DNA of 64,000 nucleotides from Gallaecimonas sp045291545 (GTDB taxonomy: Bacteria > Pseudomonadota > Gammaproteobacteria > Enterobacterales > Gallaecimonadaceae): contig NZ_CP149514.1 of assembly GCF_045291545.1 (NCBI RefSeq), forward strand, positions 2,294,001-2,358,000. The letters are read 5' to 3'. The notes beneath the pieces are model-generated. The model saw only the letters and a program-made list of their open reading frames with translations, ran no database searches and was not told where the DNA came from. Position 1 is the stretch's first letter, and each line of letters opens with the position of its first letter. This document shows positions 17,366-26,484 of the stretch, piece by piece. The position numbers and the translations under genes are program-made.

Positions 17366-18259
17366 TTATACCGCCACCTGCGCCTTGATCACCGGCTCAG
17401 GGTCGTAACCGACAAATTCAAAATCATCGAACTGGTAATCAAAGATGCTGGCCGGCTTGCGCTTGATCAGCAATTGCGGCAATGCCTTCGGCGTACGGCG
17501 CAGTTGCTCGTAAACGATGTCGTCAGTCAGGTGGTTATGGTAGAGATGGACATCGCCAAAGGAATGCACCAACTCCCCTACAGCCAGTTCGCACTGCTGC
17601 GCCAGCATGTGAGTGAGTAGCGCCGCTTCGGCGGTGTTAAAGGGCACCCCCAGGAAAAAATCGGCACTGCGCTGGTACAGCTCACAGGACAGTTTTCCTT
17701 CTGCCACATAGAACTGATACAAGGTGTGGCATGGTGGTAATGCCATTTCCTCAATTTTTGCGGCATTCCAGCCGGACAGGATAATGCGCCGGCTTTGTGG
17801 ATTATGTTGTAAGGCATGGACGACATCGGCAACCTGATCCACTTTACGCTGGATCACCGCCGTACCGTTATAACAGTGCAACAACTCGAAGCCGCGCGCG
17901 GTAAAGTCGTCCTGCTGACGCCGATACTCAGTTTCGCTGATGGCGCGCGTGTCATCCCAGGCACGCCACTGCTTGCCATAGACCTCATGCAGGTCGCCAT
18001 TATCATCCGCCCACTCGTTCCATATCCTGACACCGTTATCGTTCAGATAACCAATATTGGTGTCGCCGGACAAAAACCAGATCAGCTCATGGATGATGGA
18101 CTTCAGGTGAATCTTTTTGGTCGTCATCAGCGGGAAGCCGGACGCCAGGTCATAACGTAACTGGCGCCCAAAAACACTACGGGTACCCACGCCGGTGCGG
18201 TCATTACGATCCACACCGTTATCGACAATATCCTGCATCAACGCTAAGTACTGTTTCAT
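17366..18259 (-). CDS. thyA: Thymidylate synthase
   Basis: ThyA methylates dUMP to dTMP with methylene-tetrahydrofolate in the cytosol. The 297-residue protein contains the nucleophile Cys177 (ALPPCHTLYQF), QRSADFFLGVPFN and the C-terminal GYDPEPVIKAQVAV. It is about 33 residues longer than the 264-residue Escherichia coli enzyme because of an insertion around residues 102-137, at the place where longer ThyA proteins also carry one. It follows lgt on the same strand, 45 bp away. Confidence 0.97.
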   Translation of the reverse strand: MKQYLALMQDIVDNGVDRNDRTGVGTRSVFGRQLRYDLASGFPLMTTKKIHLKSIIHELIWFLSGDTNIGYLNDNGVRIWNEWADDNGDLHEVYGKQWRAWDDTRAISETEYRRQQDDFTARGFELLHCYNGTAVIQRKVDQVADVVHALQHNPQSRRIILSGWNAAKIEEMALPPCHTLYQFYVAEGKLSCELYQRSADFFLGVPFNTAEAALLTHMLAQQCELAVGELVHSFGDVHLYHNHLTDDIVYEQLRRTPKALPQLLIKRKPASIFDYQFDDFEFVGYDPEPVIKAQVAV

Positions 18260-18304
18260 AACCTGTTACTCGACCTTGCTCACCTAAGTACACCCTGCCG
18301 CCTT

Positions 18305-19102
18305 TTAGGCCTGAGGTGTTTTATACCGATAGCTCCAGTACAGCATGGCAATACCGGCAATGATCATCGGGATAGACAACACCTGCCCCATGGTAATAAA
18401 ACCGCCCAATTCACCCAGTTGCGGATCCGGCTCACGGACAAATTCCACCAGCGTCCGGAATGTACCGTAACCGAGTAAAAACAAGGCCGATACTGCCCCT
18501 CTGGGCCGCGGTTTTTTCGAAAACCACCAGAGAATACTGAACAGCACCAGTCCTTCAAGGGTGGCTTCATATAGCTGACTGGGGTGGCGCGGCAATGGCC
18601 CGGCGCCCGGAAAAATCATGCCCCAAGGGAGATCGGTAGGCCGCCCCCACAGTTCACCATTAATAAAGTTACCAATACGGCCCATACCCAGGCCAATAGG
18701 CACTAAAGGCGCTACAAAGTCGGCAATGGTCAGGAAGGTACGCTTGGTCTTACGGCCAAAGTACAGCATGGCCAGACTGACCCCCATCAGGCCGCCGTGA
18801 AAGGACATACCGCCTTCATCGACCCGGAACAAATACCAGGGGTTGGCCTGAAAGAGGTCGAAGTGATAGAAAATCACGTAGCCGATACGGCCACCGATAA
18901 TCACACCCAGAAAGCCGTAAAACAGCAAGTCACTGACTTCGTCACGGGTCCAGCCGGAATTAGCCTTGTCTGCCCGCCGGTTCGCCAGGTAAAGGGCGGC
19001 AAAAAAACCGATCAGGTACATCAGACCGTACCAACGTACGGCAAGCGGCCCGATATGAAAAATTACCGGGTCAATATGTGGAAAATGCAGGGGTGTAGAC
19101 AT
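18305..19102 (-). CDS. lgt: Prolipoprotein diacylglyceryl transferase
   Basis: Lgt transfers diacylglycerol from phosphatidylglycerol to the lipobox cysteine of prolipoproteins at the inner membrane. The 265-residue protein has seven predicted helices and the Lgt signature GRIGNFINGELWGR near residue 140, plus the HGGLMG motif near residue 103. It starts nine bases after the stop of the TauE-type exporter and precedes thyA, a standard gammaproteobacterial pairing. Confidence 0.97.
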   Translation of the reverse strand: MSTPLHFPHIDPVIFHIGPLAVRWYGLMYLIGFFAALYLANRRADKANSGWTRDEVSDLLFYGFLGVIIGGRIGYVIFYHFDLFQANPWYLFRVDEGGMSFHGGLMGVSLAMLYFGRKTKRTFLTIADFVAPLVPIGLGMGRIGNFINGELWGRPTDLPWGMIFPGAGPLPRHPSQLYEATLEGLVLFSILWWFSKKPRPRGAVSALFLLGYGTFRTLVEFVREPDPQLGELGGFITMGQVLSIPMIIAGIAMLYWSYRYKTPQA

Positions 19103-19110
19103 ATCACTTC

Positions 19111-19911
19111 CTAGCCAAACATCATTTCAAAGGCAATAAATGCCAACAACAGGGCAAACCCCTGACGAACACGCGCCGCCGGTAATCGGTGCAGCAACCG
19201 TACGCCTACCGGCGGCATTAAAAAGGCACCAGGTAACAGCGCCAGCCATACCGGCCAGTAAACAAAACCAAGACTATGGGCTGGCAGATCCGGGTGATGC
19301 CAGCCACTGATGGCATAAGACAAGGTGCCAGACACCGCCACCGCCAGTGTACAGGTTGCCGCCGAGGCAACCGATTGGGTCAGCCCCATACCCAGCGCAG
19401 TCAATAGTGGCACCAGCATCACACCGCCGCCGATCCCCAGCATGGACGCCAGTGCCCCGACAATCAGTGTCAGCACGGCCAGTAGCGGGCCCGTGACTTT
19501 GAGGGCTTCATCAGGGTGTGGTTCCCGTTTTTGTCGCCAGACCATGCGTAGCGCTGAGATAATCAGAAAAAACGCGAACAGTCGCTTAAGCCAGACACCG
19601 TCCATCAAAGTAGCGATCTGTGCCCCCAGGACTCCACCGGCCATCATGCCAATGACCAGCCAGCGCGCATGCTGCCACGGCACCGACTGGCGCCGATGGT
19701 GTGCCAGCACCGATGAACTGCCAGTGACACAGATAGTAGCCAGTGACGTAGCCAGCGCCGCAGGCATGACCAGCGCCGGTGTGATCCCTAGCTGCGGTAA
19801 CATCCACACCAAAGCCGGTACAATCACCAGACCACCGCCGATACCCAGCAGGCCCGACAACAAACCGGCCAACGCCCCCAATCCCAAACACATTGCTAGT
19901 ACCAGCAGCAC
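19111..19911 (-). CDS. TauE/SafE-family sulfite/anion exporter
   Basis: A 266-residue inner-membrane protein with eight predicted helices arranged as an internal repeat. The two glycine-rich motifs GLLGIGGGLVIVPAL (near residue 20) and SMLGIGGGVMLVPLL (near residue 157) are diagnostic of the TauE/SafE family, which moves sulfite, sulfoacetate or related organic anions. The GTG start has AAGGAG seven bases upstream. It lies between ptsP and lgt, 36 bp after ptsP. The substrate cannot be told from the sequence. Confidence 0.9.
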   Translation of the reverse strand: MLLVLAMCLGLGALAGLLSGLLGIGGGLVIVPALVWMLPQLGITPALVMPAALATSLATICVTGSSSVLAHHRRQSVPWQHARWLVIGMMAGGVLGAQIATLMDGVWLKRLFAFFLIISALRMVWRQKREPHPDEALKVTGPLLAVLTLIVGALASMLGIGGGVMLVPLLTALGMGLTQSVASAATCTLAVAVSGTLSYAISGWHHPDLPAHSLGFVYWPVWLALLPGAFLMPPVGVRLLHRLPAARVRQGFALLLAFIAFEMMFG

Positions 19912-19947
19912 CGGTTATCTCCTTTACAACGACCCGGGCATACTACC

Positions 19948-22197
19948 CTAGCGGCCACTTCGCAGCCACTGCCCTAAACCGGCGTCACTGAGCGGCTCCC
20001 GTAACAGCCAGCAAAGGCTGTCGGTGTCATGGCAAGCCAGTAATGGCTGGCGCAGTTGGGCCAGGCGTTGCAAGCTGACTTGGCGAATAATGTGTTTGGC
20101 TCTGGGCAGCTGGCTGACACTCATCGACAGCTGACGATAACCCAGTGCCAGCAGCAGCGTCATGCCCATCACTTCACCGGCCATTTCACCACACACCGAG
20201 ACCGGCAGCGCCAACTGACGGCATTGCTGTTCAATGGCCGCCAGTGCCTGCACCACCGCCGGATGAAAGGGGCTAAAGAGGTCGGCTACCCGCGGGTTAT
20301 TACGGTCAACAGCCAACAGGTACTGGGTCAAATCGTTACTGCCAACAGACACAAACTGCACCCGCTGGGCCAACGCCGGCAGCAAATACAGGGCTGCCGG
20401 CACTTCCAGCATGGCACCCAAGGCAGGTAGCGCAAAAGGTTCGCCTTGCTCGCACAATTCATGGTGCGCCTGACGGATCAGCCGCAGTGCTTCGTCAACC
20501 TCAGCTACCGAGGCTACCATCGGCAGCAAAATACGCAGATTGCCATGTTGCTGATGCGCTCGCAGCATGGCCTTGAGCTGGATGAGAAAAATGTCTGGCT
20601 GGTCCAGCGTCATGCGGATCCCGCGCCAGCCCAGAAACGGATTATCTTCTTCGATAGGCAGATACGGCAGTGGCTTATCGCCACCCACATCCAGAGTACG
20701 CAAGGTCACCGGCTTAGCGGGATAACGCGACAGCACGTGACTGTATAGACGAAATTGCTCTTCTTCACCGGGGAAGCGGCTGGCCAGCATGAAAGGCACT
20801 TCGGTACGGTACAAGCCTATACCGTCTGCTTCTTGAGCGCTGGCCACATCGGCATCAGCAGATAAACCGGCATTGATCATCAACTCGACTGATTGACCAT
20901 CAGCACTGACTGCCGGGCCGGCTGCACCAGCCAGAATATCCCGCGACAAGACTTCTTCTTCGCGCATTAAGCGCTGATACTCCGCCAGCAGTGCCGGTTC
21001 AGGGTCAACAAAACAGCGGCCGGTATAACCATCAATGATCAGTTGCCGCTCGGCTAATGCCGACAGGGGCAGATTGCCTACCCCCATTACCGCCGGAATA
21101 CCCAAAGCCCGCGCCAGAATAGCCGCATGGGAGTGCCCTGAACCACGGCGCGACACCACCCCTTTGAGTTGCTGGCGCGGCACTTCTGCCAGCATGGTGG
21201 CCGTTACATCGTCAGCAATCAGGATGATATCGCCGGCCGGTAACGGCTTGCTCATGTCAGCGGCAGTCAAAGCCTGTAACACCCGTAATGCCACATCTTT
21301 AAGATCCGCAGCACGCTCACGCAGGTAGCTGTCATCCATGGACCGGAATTTCTCGATGGCGTCTTCGACCACCGTTTTTAGGGCCCACTCGGCGCTGAGC
21401 CCCTGGCGGATCAAGGCCCGTACCGGCTCACCCAAGCTGGCAGGAGACAATAATTGAATATAAAGCTCGAATAAGGTTTGTGTTTGTTCGCTAAGCTCCA
21501 GCCGGCTAGCCAACCGCTGCAATGCCGCTTCGGTGTCGCTGACCGCCTCGTCAAAGCGCTGTAACTCCTGGGCTTGCGGTAGGTCGTCTACGGGCGAGAT
21601 ATCGTCAAAGGTGATAGCCGGGCGCTTAACCAGAGCACTGCCCATGGCAATACCCGGAGCGCCACTTTGCCCTTTAACCGAACGCTTCCAACCCGTTTGT
21701 GCGCGTAATAAACGGGTGCGCTCCTCAACATTAGCCAGCGCCGGTGCCAGCTGGCTGGCCAGTGTCACCAGACAGGCTACCTCGTCGTCGTCAAAGACCC
21801 GGGCATCACGCTGCTGCACCGTCAGCACGCCCAGTACCCGGCGACGATAAATGATCGGCGCTCCGAGAAAAGACTGGAAAACTTCCTCGTTCAGTACGCT
21901 GATCAGTTTGAAGGCGGGATGTTGCTGGGCATCGGCAAGATTTATCGGTTCTTCTTTGGAAGCGACCAGCCCGACCAACCCTTCCTGGTAACTGAGAGTA
22001 CACACCGCCCCTTCAGGCAATGTCAGACCTTGTGTTGCCAGCAGCTGCAATTCACTTTTATCTGGTTCGGCCAGGTATACAGAACACACTTCGGTGTTCA
22101 TCAGCTCACAAATGGCCGTCACTAGCCAAGCCACCGCCTTATCCAGTGACGCGGCACTGTTAACCTGCTGAACAATGTGCTGCAGCTTGGCCAGCAT
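19948..22197 (-). CDS. ptsP: Phosphoenolpyruvate-protein phosphotransferase PtsP (EI-Ntr)
   Basis: PtsP is the first enzyme of the nitrogen-related PTS, passing phosphate from PEP to NPr. An N-terminal GAF domain (residues about 15-155) precedes the enzyme I part: the phospho-histidine loop GSGHSHAAILARALG, and the PEP-binding domain with LRTLDVGGDKPLPYL and SVGSNDLTQYLLAVDRNN. The start is ATG 22197 with the strong GGAGGGAG upstream, giving 749 residues, as in Escherichia coli; a longer frame from 22341 would overlap rppH. It follows rppH by 17 bp. Confidence 0.96.
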   Translation of the reverse strand: MLAKLQHIVQQVNSAASLDKAVAWLVTAICELMNTEVCSVYLAEPDKSELQLLATQGLTLPEGAVCTLSYQEGLVGLVASKEEPINLADAQQHPAFKLISVLNEEVFQSFLGAPIIYRRRVLGVLTVQQRDARVFDDDEVACLVTLASQLAPALANVEERTRLLRAQTGWKRSVKGQSGAPGIAMGSALVKRPAITFDDISPVDDLPQAQELQRFDEAVSDTEAALQRLASRLELSEQTQTLFELYIQLLSPASLGEPVRALIRQGLSAEWALKTVVEDAIEKFRSMDDSYLRERAADLKDVALRVLQALTAADMSKPLPAGDIILIADDVTATMLAEVPRQQLKGVVSRRGSGHSHAAILARALGIPAVMGVGNLPLSALAERQLIIDGYTGRCFVDPEPALLAEYQRLMREEEVLSRDILAGAAGPAVSADGQSVELMINAGLSADADVASAQEADGIGLYRTEVPFMLASRFPGEEEQFRLYSHVLSRYPAKPVTLRTLDVGGDKPLPYLPIEEDNPFLGWRGIRMTLDQPDIFLIQLKAMLRAHQQHGNLRILLPMVASVAEVDEALRLIRQAHHELCEQGEPFALPALGAMLEVPAALYLLPALAQRVQFVSVGSNDLTQYLLAVDRNNPRVADLFSPFHPAVVQALAAIEQQCRQLALPVSVCGEMAGEVMGMTLLLALGYRQLSMSVSQLPRAKHIIRQVSLQRLAQLRQPLLACHDTDSLCWLLREPLSDAGLGQWLRSGR

Positions 22198-22214
22198 TAT
22201 ATCGCTCCCTCCGG

Positions 22215-22715
22215 TTAACCGCGGCGACGTTCCTGACGATGAAAAGGCATGGCTACGGAGACAAACTCCTTCATCACCCGCCGATATACATCCCGCTTGA
22301 AGGCAACCACCTGCCGCACTGGATACCAGTAGCTGACCCAACGCCAGTCATCAAATTCCGGGTGGCCGCAAGCCGCCAGATTAATAGCGGACTCCGGTGA
22401 TGTCAGTTGCAGCAAAAACCATTTCTGTTTTTGACCAATGCACACCGGCGACTGCTCACGGCGAACCATGCGCTTGGGCAATCGGTAGCGCAGCCAATGG
22501 CGTGACACCGTCAGAATTTTTACGTCCTTACGCTTAAGGCCAACCTCTTCCCAGAGTTCGCGGTACATAGCCTGCTCTGCAGACTCTCCGTCGTTGATGC
22601 CCCCTTGGGGAAACTGCCAGGAGTGTTGGCCGCGGCGTCTTGCCCACATGACCTGCCCCTGCGTGTTACAGATGACGATGCCGACATTGGGACGAAAACC
22701 ATCGTTATCGATCAT
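22215..22715 (-). CDS. rppH: RNA pyrophosphohydrolase
   Basis: RppH removes pyrophosphate from the 5' end of mRNAs, starting RNase E-dependent decay. The 166-residue Nudix protein has the complete box in GGINDGESAEQAMYRELWEE followed by VGL, and the family N-terminus MIDNDGFRPNVGIVIC. I start at ATG 22715 to match the family; a TTG at 22730 would add five residues. It is the first gene of the rppH-ptsP-TauE-lgt-thyA run and faces away from mutH. Confidence 0.96.
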   Translation of the reverse strand: MIDNDGFRPNVGIVICNTQGQVMWARRRGQHSWQFPQGGINDGESAEQAMYRELWEEVGLKRKDVKILTVSRHWLRYRLPKRMVRREQSPVCIGQKQKWFLLQLTSPESAINLAACGHPEFDDWRWVSYWYPVRQVVAFKRDVYRRVMKEFVSVAMPFHRQERRRG

Positions 22716-22807
22716 GTCCGTCTCAGACAATACAAAGTTGATTCGATTGTTCCACAGAAGCCCTACCCCAGCAAAAAGAATTGCATATCATCGTCCTTTC
22801 CCTGGAC

Positions 22808-23256
22808 TTATCCACAACCTGCATAGAAAAACACTCCACAATTTCTGTGTGAATAGCTGTGTATAAGCTGGTGATGAGTCACTCGTAGTGCTGTGGTGCT
22901 TGCTAGTGACAATAAAATCGCTCCCTAAGAAAAACATAATCCAATGATTATAAAACCAATTATATTTAGCCGACGGTTCTTGACAGTCGATCGGGATCTG
23001 ATCGCTAGGCGATCGTGGTTGTGGATGAATATCGCTGTTCATCCGCTGACCACCGCCATGTTACCCACAGCTTGATACGCCTCTGAGGTCTGGCCTGCAG
23101 TTATCCAGAAAATCTGTGCATTGTCTTGTGGACAGCCTGGTAGAGTGGCCGGGAAACCATCTAAGAGGTATTATCAAAAACTATAAAATAATTATTTTTC
23201 AATACTTTAAAAAGCAAAGTGCCGAGCCGTTATGAGCCTGATATGCTTTGTCCACA
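22808..23256. other. Gene-free region with clustered DnaA-box-like sites, GATC cluster and AT-rich blocks (origin-like)
   Basis: The 570-base gap between rppH and mutH has no plausible gene. It holds two perfect DnaA boxes (TTATCCACA at 22808-22816; TTATACACA on the minus strand at 22858-22866) and one-mismatch boxes at 23020-23028 (minus), 23061-23069, 23101-23109 and 23248-23256. Four GATC sites lie within 26 bp (22989-23014). Two AT-rich blocks flank them (about 22908-22970 and 23162-23216). The arrangement, an AT-rich block followed by GATC cluster and DnaA boxes, recalls oriC. Gene orientation argues against it being the main origin: rpsT on the left and the rpsF operon on the right would both be read head-on. 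A DnaA-titration or regulatory site for mutH/rppH is the other reading. Confidence 0.45.
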
Positions 23257-23287
23257 ATTACGCCAGTGAGATTTCCCGGTTTTGACC

Positions 23288-23983
23288 ATGTCTGCCCCCA
23301 GCTGCCATCTTCAGTCGCCACAAACACTGCAAGAATTAATGCAGCGCGCTGTAAGTCTGGCTGGTTATTCGCTGGGAGATCTGGCACAGATCGCCGGGTT
23401 GCAGGCCCCGACCGATCTACGCCGCGAAAAGGGCTGGATGGGACTGCTACTGGAGCGACTATTGGGCGCCGAGGCAGGCTCAAAACCGGAACCTGACTTT
23501 GCACATCTGGGCGTAGAGTTAAAAACCTTACCTGTTGACCGCCACGGTAAACCTCTGGAAAGTACTTTCGTTGCCGTTGCGCCGGCTACCGGCTGGCATG
23601 GCGTCACTTGGGAAAGCAGCCATGTTCGCCAAAAACTGCAGGCCGTGTTGTGGATCCCGATTTTGGCAGAGCGATTAATCCCACCGGCCGAACGCGTTAT
23701 TGCCCGCCCTTTTCTGTGGCAACCCTCTTGCGAGCAGGAAGCACAGCTACGCAGTGACTGGCAGGAGCTGGTGGAGCTGCTGGCACTGGGGCAATATCAA
23801 CAAATCAATGCCTACCGTGGCCAGTATTTGCAGCTACGCCCCAAAGCGGCTAATGGCCGCAGCAAAACCCATGGGCTGGATGCCAACGGCCAAGCCGTCG
23901 CAGTACAACCCAAGGGTTTTTATCTACGCAGCCAGTTCACCGCTACCCTGCTCCAGGCCGCCTTTCCTGCTGCCACCTCCTGA
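23288..23983 (+). CDS. mutH: DNA mismatch repair endonuclease MutH
   Basis: MutH nicks the unmethylated strand at hemimethylated GATC sites when activated by MutS-MutL. The 231-residue protein has the catalytic Asp-x(n)-Glu-x-Lys arrangement (PDFAHLGVELKTLPV, about residues 73-87), and the family segments GWMGLLLERLLGA, VTWESSHVRQKLQAVLWIP and LQLRPKAANG. ATG 23288 is used; a TTG six bases earlier is less likely. Presence of MutH implies Dam methylation in this organism, and mutL is found at 42-44 kb. Confidence 0.95.
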   Translation: MSAPSCHLQSPQTLQELMQRAVSLAGYSLGDLAQIAGLQAPTDLRREKGWMGLLLERLLGAEAGSKPEPDFAHLGVELKTLPVDRHGKPLESTFVAVAPATGWHGVTWESSHVRQKLQAVLWIPILAERLIPPAERVIARPFLWQPSCEQEAQLRSDWQELVELLALGQYQQINAYRGQYLQLRPKAANGRSKTHGLDANGQAVAVQPKGFYLRSQFTATLLQAAFPAATS

Positions 23984-24037
23984 CAGCTACCGCAAACGGC
24001 GTTATGCTCAACTCAGGCACTGACTCTGGAGCAGCAC

Positions 24038-25018
24038 ATGGGAGACATCGCCATCATCGGCGCCGGTCTGTGCGGTATCACTGCCGCGACCGTGCTCAAA
24101 GAATGTGGTCTCAACCCCTGCCTGTTTGAGCAGGGTAATCTGGCGGGGGGGCGCTTAGGCATGACCCCGGAGGTAGCCTTTGACCTTGGAGCCCAATACT
24201 TCACCGCTCGCAATCCCCGCTTCATTGATGCTGTCAGCCAGTGGACAGAGGCCGGAATCGTGGCCACCTGGCAAGTTAATCCCTGGCAATTAACTCCTGA
24301 AGGCGAGCTACCTACCGCCGATGTGACCGCCCGCTATGTGGGTATACCGGATATGAACGCCATCAGCCGCTACTTGGCCAGCGGCCTTAACATTCATACT
24401 CACACTCGTATTACCGGCTGCCATTACCGTGCCCCACACTGGTGGTTGGATGATGCCAGTGGCCGCCATCATGGTCCTTTCCAAGGCGTACTGGTTACCG
24501 TCCCGGCCCCCCAGGCACAGCCCTTGTTACGAGATAGCCCGCGCCTGCTGATGGCCAGTCGTAAAGTCACCATGGAACCCTGCTGGGCGCTGGGGCTGGC
24601 CTTTGCTGAAGAACTGGCCAGCCCGCTAGAGGCGGCCTTTGTAACCGATCCGATAGTGCAGTGGCTAGCCAAGGATTCCAGTAAACCCGGGCGCAGCCAG
24701 CGCCCCCAACAATGGGTGATCCATGCCACCAGCCAGTGGAGTCAGCAACAAATGGAAGCGCCTCAGGAAGAAGTTCAGGCACAGCTGGAAGCCGCTTTTT
24801 TCCGGTTGCTGAATATTGCCCCGCAAGTCCCTATGGCGGCATCTCTGAAACGCTGGCGCTATGCCCGAGGCCATCAGGACACCACCTTATTGTTTGATGA
24901 GCCTCTGCACTTGGGGTGTGGTGGAGACTGGAGTCACGGTGCCCGTATTGAAGGGGCCTGGCTGGCTGGTCAGGAACTGGCCAAACGCATGTGTCAGGCC
25001 CTGCAAAGTCACCGCTGA
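24038..25018 (+). CDS. FAD-dependent amine-oxidase-like / renalase-like oxidoreductase
   Basis: A 326-residue flavoprotein. The N-terminal Rossmann motif IAIIGAGLCGITAATVLKECG with the Glu of LFEQGNLAGGRLG binds FAD, followed by FDLGAQYFTARNPRF and a C-terminal FAD-contact segment LGCGGDWSHGARIEGAWLAG. This is the pattern of the small renalase-like NAD(P)/FAD proteins common in proteobacteria, whose substrate is mostly unknown; renalase itself oxidises mis-reduced NAD(P)H isomers. It follows mutH by 54 bp and precedes a small unknown gene. Confidence 0.85.
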   Translation: MGDIAIIGAGLCGITAATVLKECGLNPCLFEQGNLAGGRLGMTPEVAFDLGAQYFTARNPRFIDAVSQWTEAGIVATWQVNPWQLTPEGELPTADVTARYVGIPDMNAISRYLASGLNIHTHTRITGCHYRAPHWWLDDASGRHHGPFQGVLVTVPAPQAQPLLRDSPRLLMASRKVTMEPCWALGLAFAEELASPLEAAFVTDPIVQWLAKDSSKPGRSQRPQQWVIHATSQWSQQQMEAPQEEVQAQLEAAFFRLLNIAPQVPMAASLKRWRYARGHQDTTLLFDEPLHLGCGGDWSHGARIEGAWLAGQELAKRMCQALQSHR

Positions 25019-25048
25019 TGGCACCAAGCATGGCTCTTGGAGAGCAGT

Positions 25049-25351
25049 ATGTTGTCGATCGCCGATGAGGAACTGATGTGCCAGTGTTGCCATTGGCTCT
25101 TGATAAAACGCGCCGTCACCCTCACGGCACATTACAGCTATGACGGTTACAACCCTTATGACCAGGCAGCCTATGCTATTAGCGCGGATGTTGCCGCTGC
25201 CTGGCGAAAACATTTTGCACAGCAACCCGAACCGGGACGCTTGGCCAAGGCCCTGGCGTTGGCCGAAGGGCGCCGCCAGCAAAACCACGCGAGCCCCAAT
25301 GCGGCGCTGATGCGTGCTTTCTTTGCTGACCAAAACCATAACGGGCCATAA
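25049..25351 (+). CDS. Small hypothetical protein
   Basis: A 100-residue protein that I do not recognise. ATG 25049 has GGAG six bases upstream and lies 30 bp after the FAD oxidoreductase, so it is probably in that operon. It has a Cys-x2-Cys pair near the N-terminus (MCQCCHWL), a Tyr-rich segment (HYSYDGYNPYDQAAYAI), and a charged helical C-terminal half. No signal peptide or membrane helix. Confidence 0.6.
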   Translation: MLSIADEELMCQCCHWLLIKRAVTLTAHYSYDGYNPYDQAAYAISADVAAAWRKHFAQQPEPGRLAKALALAEGRRQQNHASPNAALMRAFFADQNHNGP

Positions 25352-25398
25352 GTACCGCAACCAACCCCCAAAGCAGTGATCCTTTATCACGCAGCCAT

Positions 25399-25425
25399 AA
25401 AAAAAGCCGCCCGAAGGCGGCTTTT
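25399..25425 (-). terminator. Terminator of the rpsF operon
   Basis: AAAAGCCGCC and GGCGGCTTTT pair around a CGAA loop; read on the minus strand the hairpin is followed by seven T, 20 bp after the rplI stop. It can also act on the small plus-strand gene. Confidence 0.85.
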
Positions 25426-25445
25426 AGCAACATCAGGTCAACGCC

Positions 25446-25895
25446 TTATTCGGCAACAACCATGATCTTCACTGTCGCGAAAACGTCGCTGTGCAGTTGC
25501 AGGTCGATATCAAATTCACCCGTAGTGCGCAGCGCGCCTTCTGGCATTTTGACTTCAGCCTTAACCACTTCAACACCGGCAGCGCTAACAGCGTCGGCGA
25601 TGTCACGTGTGCCGATAGAACCGAACAGTTTACCTTCGTCGCCAGCTTTCGCAGCGATTTCAATGGTACCCAGATTGTTCAGTTGCTCCGCACGGGCTTC
25701 AGCAGCCGCTTGAACTTCAGCCAGTTTGGCTTCCAGCTCAGCACGACGCGTTTCGAAGTGAGCGATGTTGTCGCGGGTAGCCATAACAGCTTTACCCTGC
25801 GGGATCAGGTAGTTACGAGCGTAACCAGATTTTACATTGACTTGATCACCCAGGCCGCCCAGGTTAGCGATCTTGTCCAACAGAATGACGTTCAT
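25446..25895 (-). CDS. rplI: 50S ribosomal protein L9
   Basis: L9 binds 23S rRNA at the base of the L1 stalk. The 149-residue protein has the signature N-domain MNVILLDKIANLGGLGDQVNVK, with the GYARNYLIPQGKA motif, a long central helix rich in Ala and Glu, and the C-terminal domain. It is last in the rpsF-priB-rpsR-rplI operon. Confidence 0.98.
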   Translation of the reverse strand: MNVILLDKIANLGGLGDQVNVKSGYARNYLIPQGKAVMATRDNIAHFETRRAELEAKLAEVQAAAEARAEQLNNLGTIEIAAKAGDEGKLFGSIGTRDIADAVSAAGVEVVKAEVKMPEGALRTTGEFDIDLQLHSDVFATVKIMVVAE

Positions 25896-25930
25896 TGACG
25901 ATTCCTCTCAACTCGTTCCCAGGACTGACC

Positions 25931-26158
25931 TTACTTATGCAGGTCGGTGTAAGGCAGCAGAGCCAGGTAGCGGGCGCGCTTGATAGCACGGGCCAGCTGG
26001 CGCTGATACTTGGCGCTGGTACCGGTGATGCGGCTAGGTACGATCTTACCGCTCTCGGTGATGTAGTTCTTCAGAGTTGCGATATCTTTGTAATCGATTT
26101 CAGTGACGCCTTCTGCAGTGAAACGGCAGAACTTGCGACGACGGAAGAAACGGGCCAT
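25931..26158 (-). CDS. rpsR: 30S ribosomal protein S18
   Basis: S18 forms a heterodimer with S6 on the platform of the 30S subunit. The 75-residue basic protein starts MARFFRRRKFCRF and contains DIATLKNYITESGKIVPSRI and the conserved RAIKRARYLALLPY end. It lies between priB and rplI as in Escherichia coli. Confidence 0.98.
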   Translation of the reverse strand: MARFFRRRKFCRFTAEGVTEIDYKDIATLKNYITESGKIVPSRITGTSAKYQRQLARAIKRARYLALLPYTDLHK

Positions 26159-26170
26159 GGGGCTTATCTC

Positions 26171-26479
26171 CTAATTCAACAATTCGATGTGCTGGGCATG
26201 CAGTACCACTTTTGCCAGGCCGTCTCGGCCCTGATGGCTGACCAGAAATCCGGTCACGGTTACTGCTGTCCCCATCTGTAACAGCCGGGTTTGCTCGGCA
26301 AGATCTTCACCGCTGGCAACCACTGCAATACGCAAGGCTGCTTGTCTGGCCATGCTGGCCTCGTACTGGGTCGACCGATGATCTAACCAGAACTGACAAT
26401 GCGGAATACCCGCTGGGCTCTTGCTACGCCGCGGCGCTTTGGCAAGTTGCCCGTCAAGTTGTACCCGATTGTGATGCAC
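26171..26479 (-). CDS. priB: Primosomal replication protein N (PriB)
   Basis: PriB is a dimeric single-strand-binding OB-fold protein of the replication-restart primosome. The 102-residue product contains PAGIPHCQFWLDHRSTQYEA and GLAKVVLHAQHIELL, both typical of PriB. It starts with GTG at 26479 with AAGG just upstream, five bases after the rpsF stop. Confidence 0.94.
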   Translation of the reverse strand: MHHNRVQLDGQLAKAPRRSKSPAGIPHCQFWLDHRSTQYEASMARQAALRIAVVASGEDLAEQTRLLQMGTAVTVTGFLVSHQGRDGLAKVVLHAQHIELLN

Positions 26480-26484
26480 TTACC

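Noticed and set aside
22808..23256. Calling the rppH-mutH gap the chromosomal oriC outright
   Set aside because: The motif cluster is good, but both ribosomal protein loci on its sides would be transcribed head-on to replication, and no dnaA, mnmG or mioC is near. Kept as an origin-like finding only.
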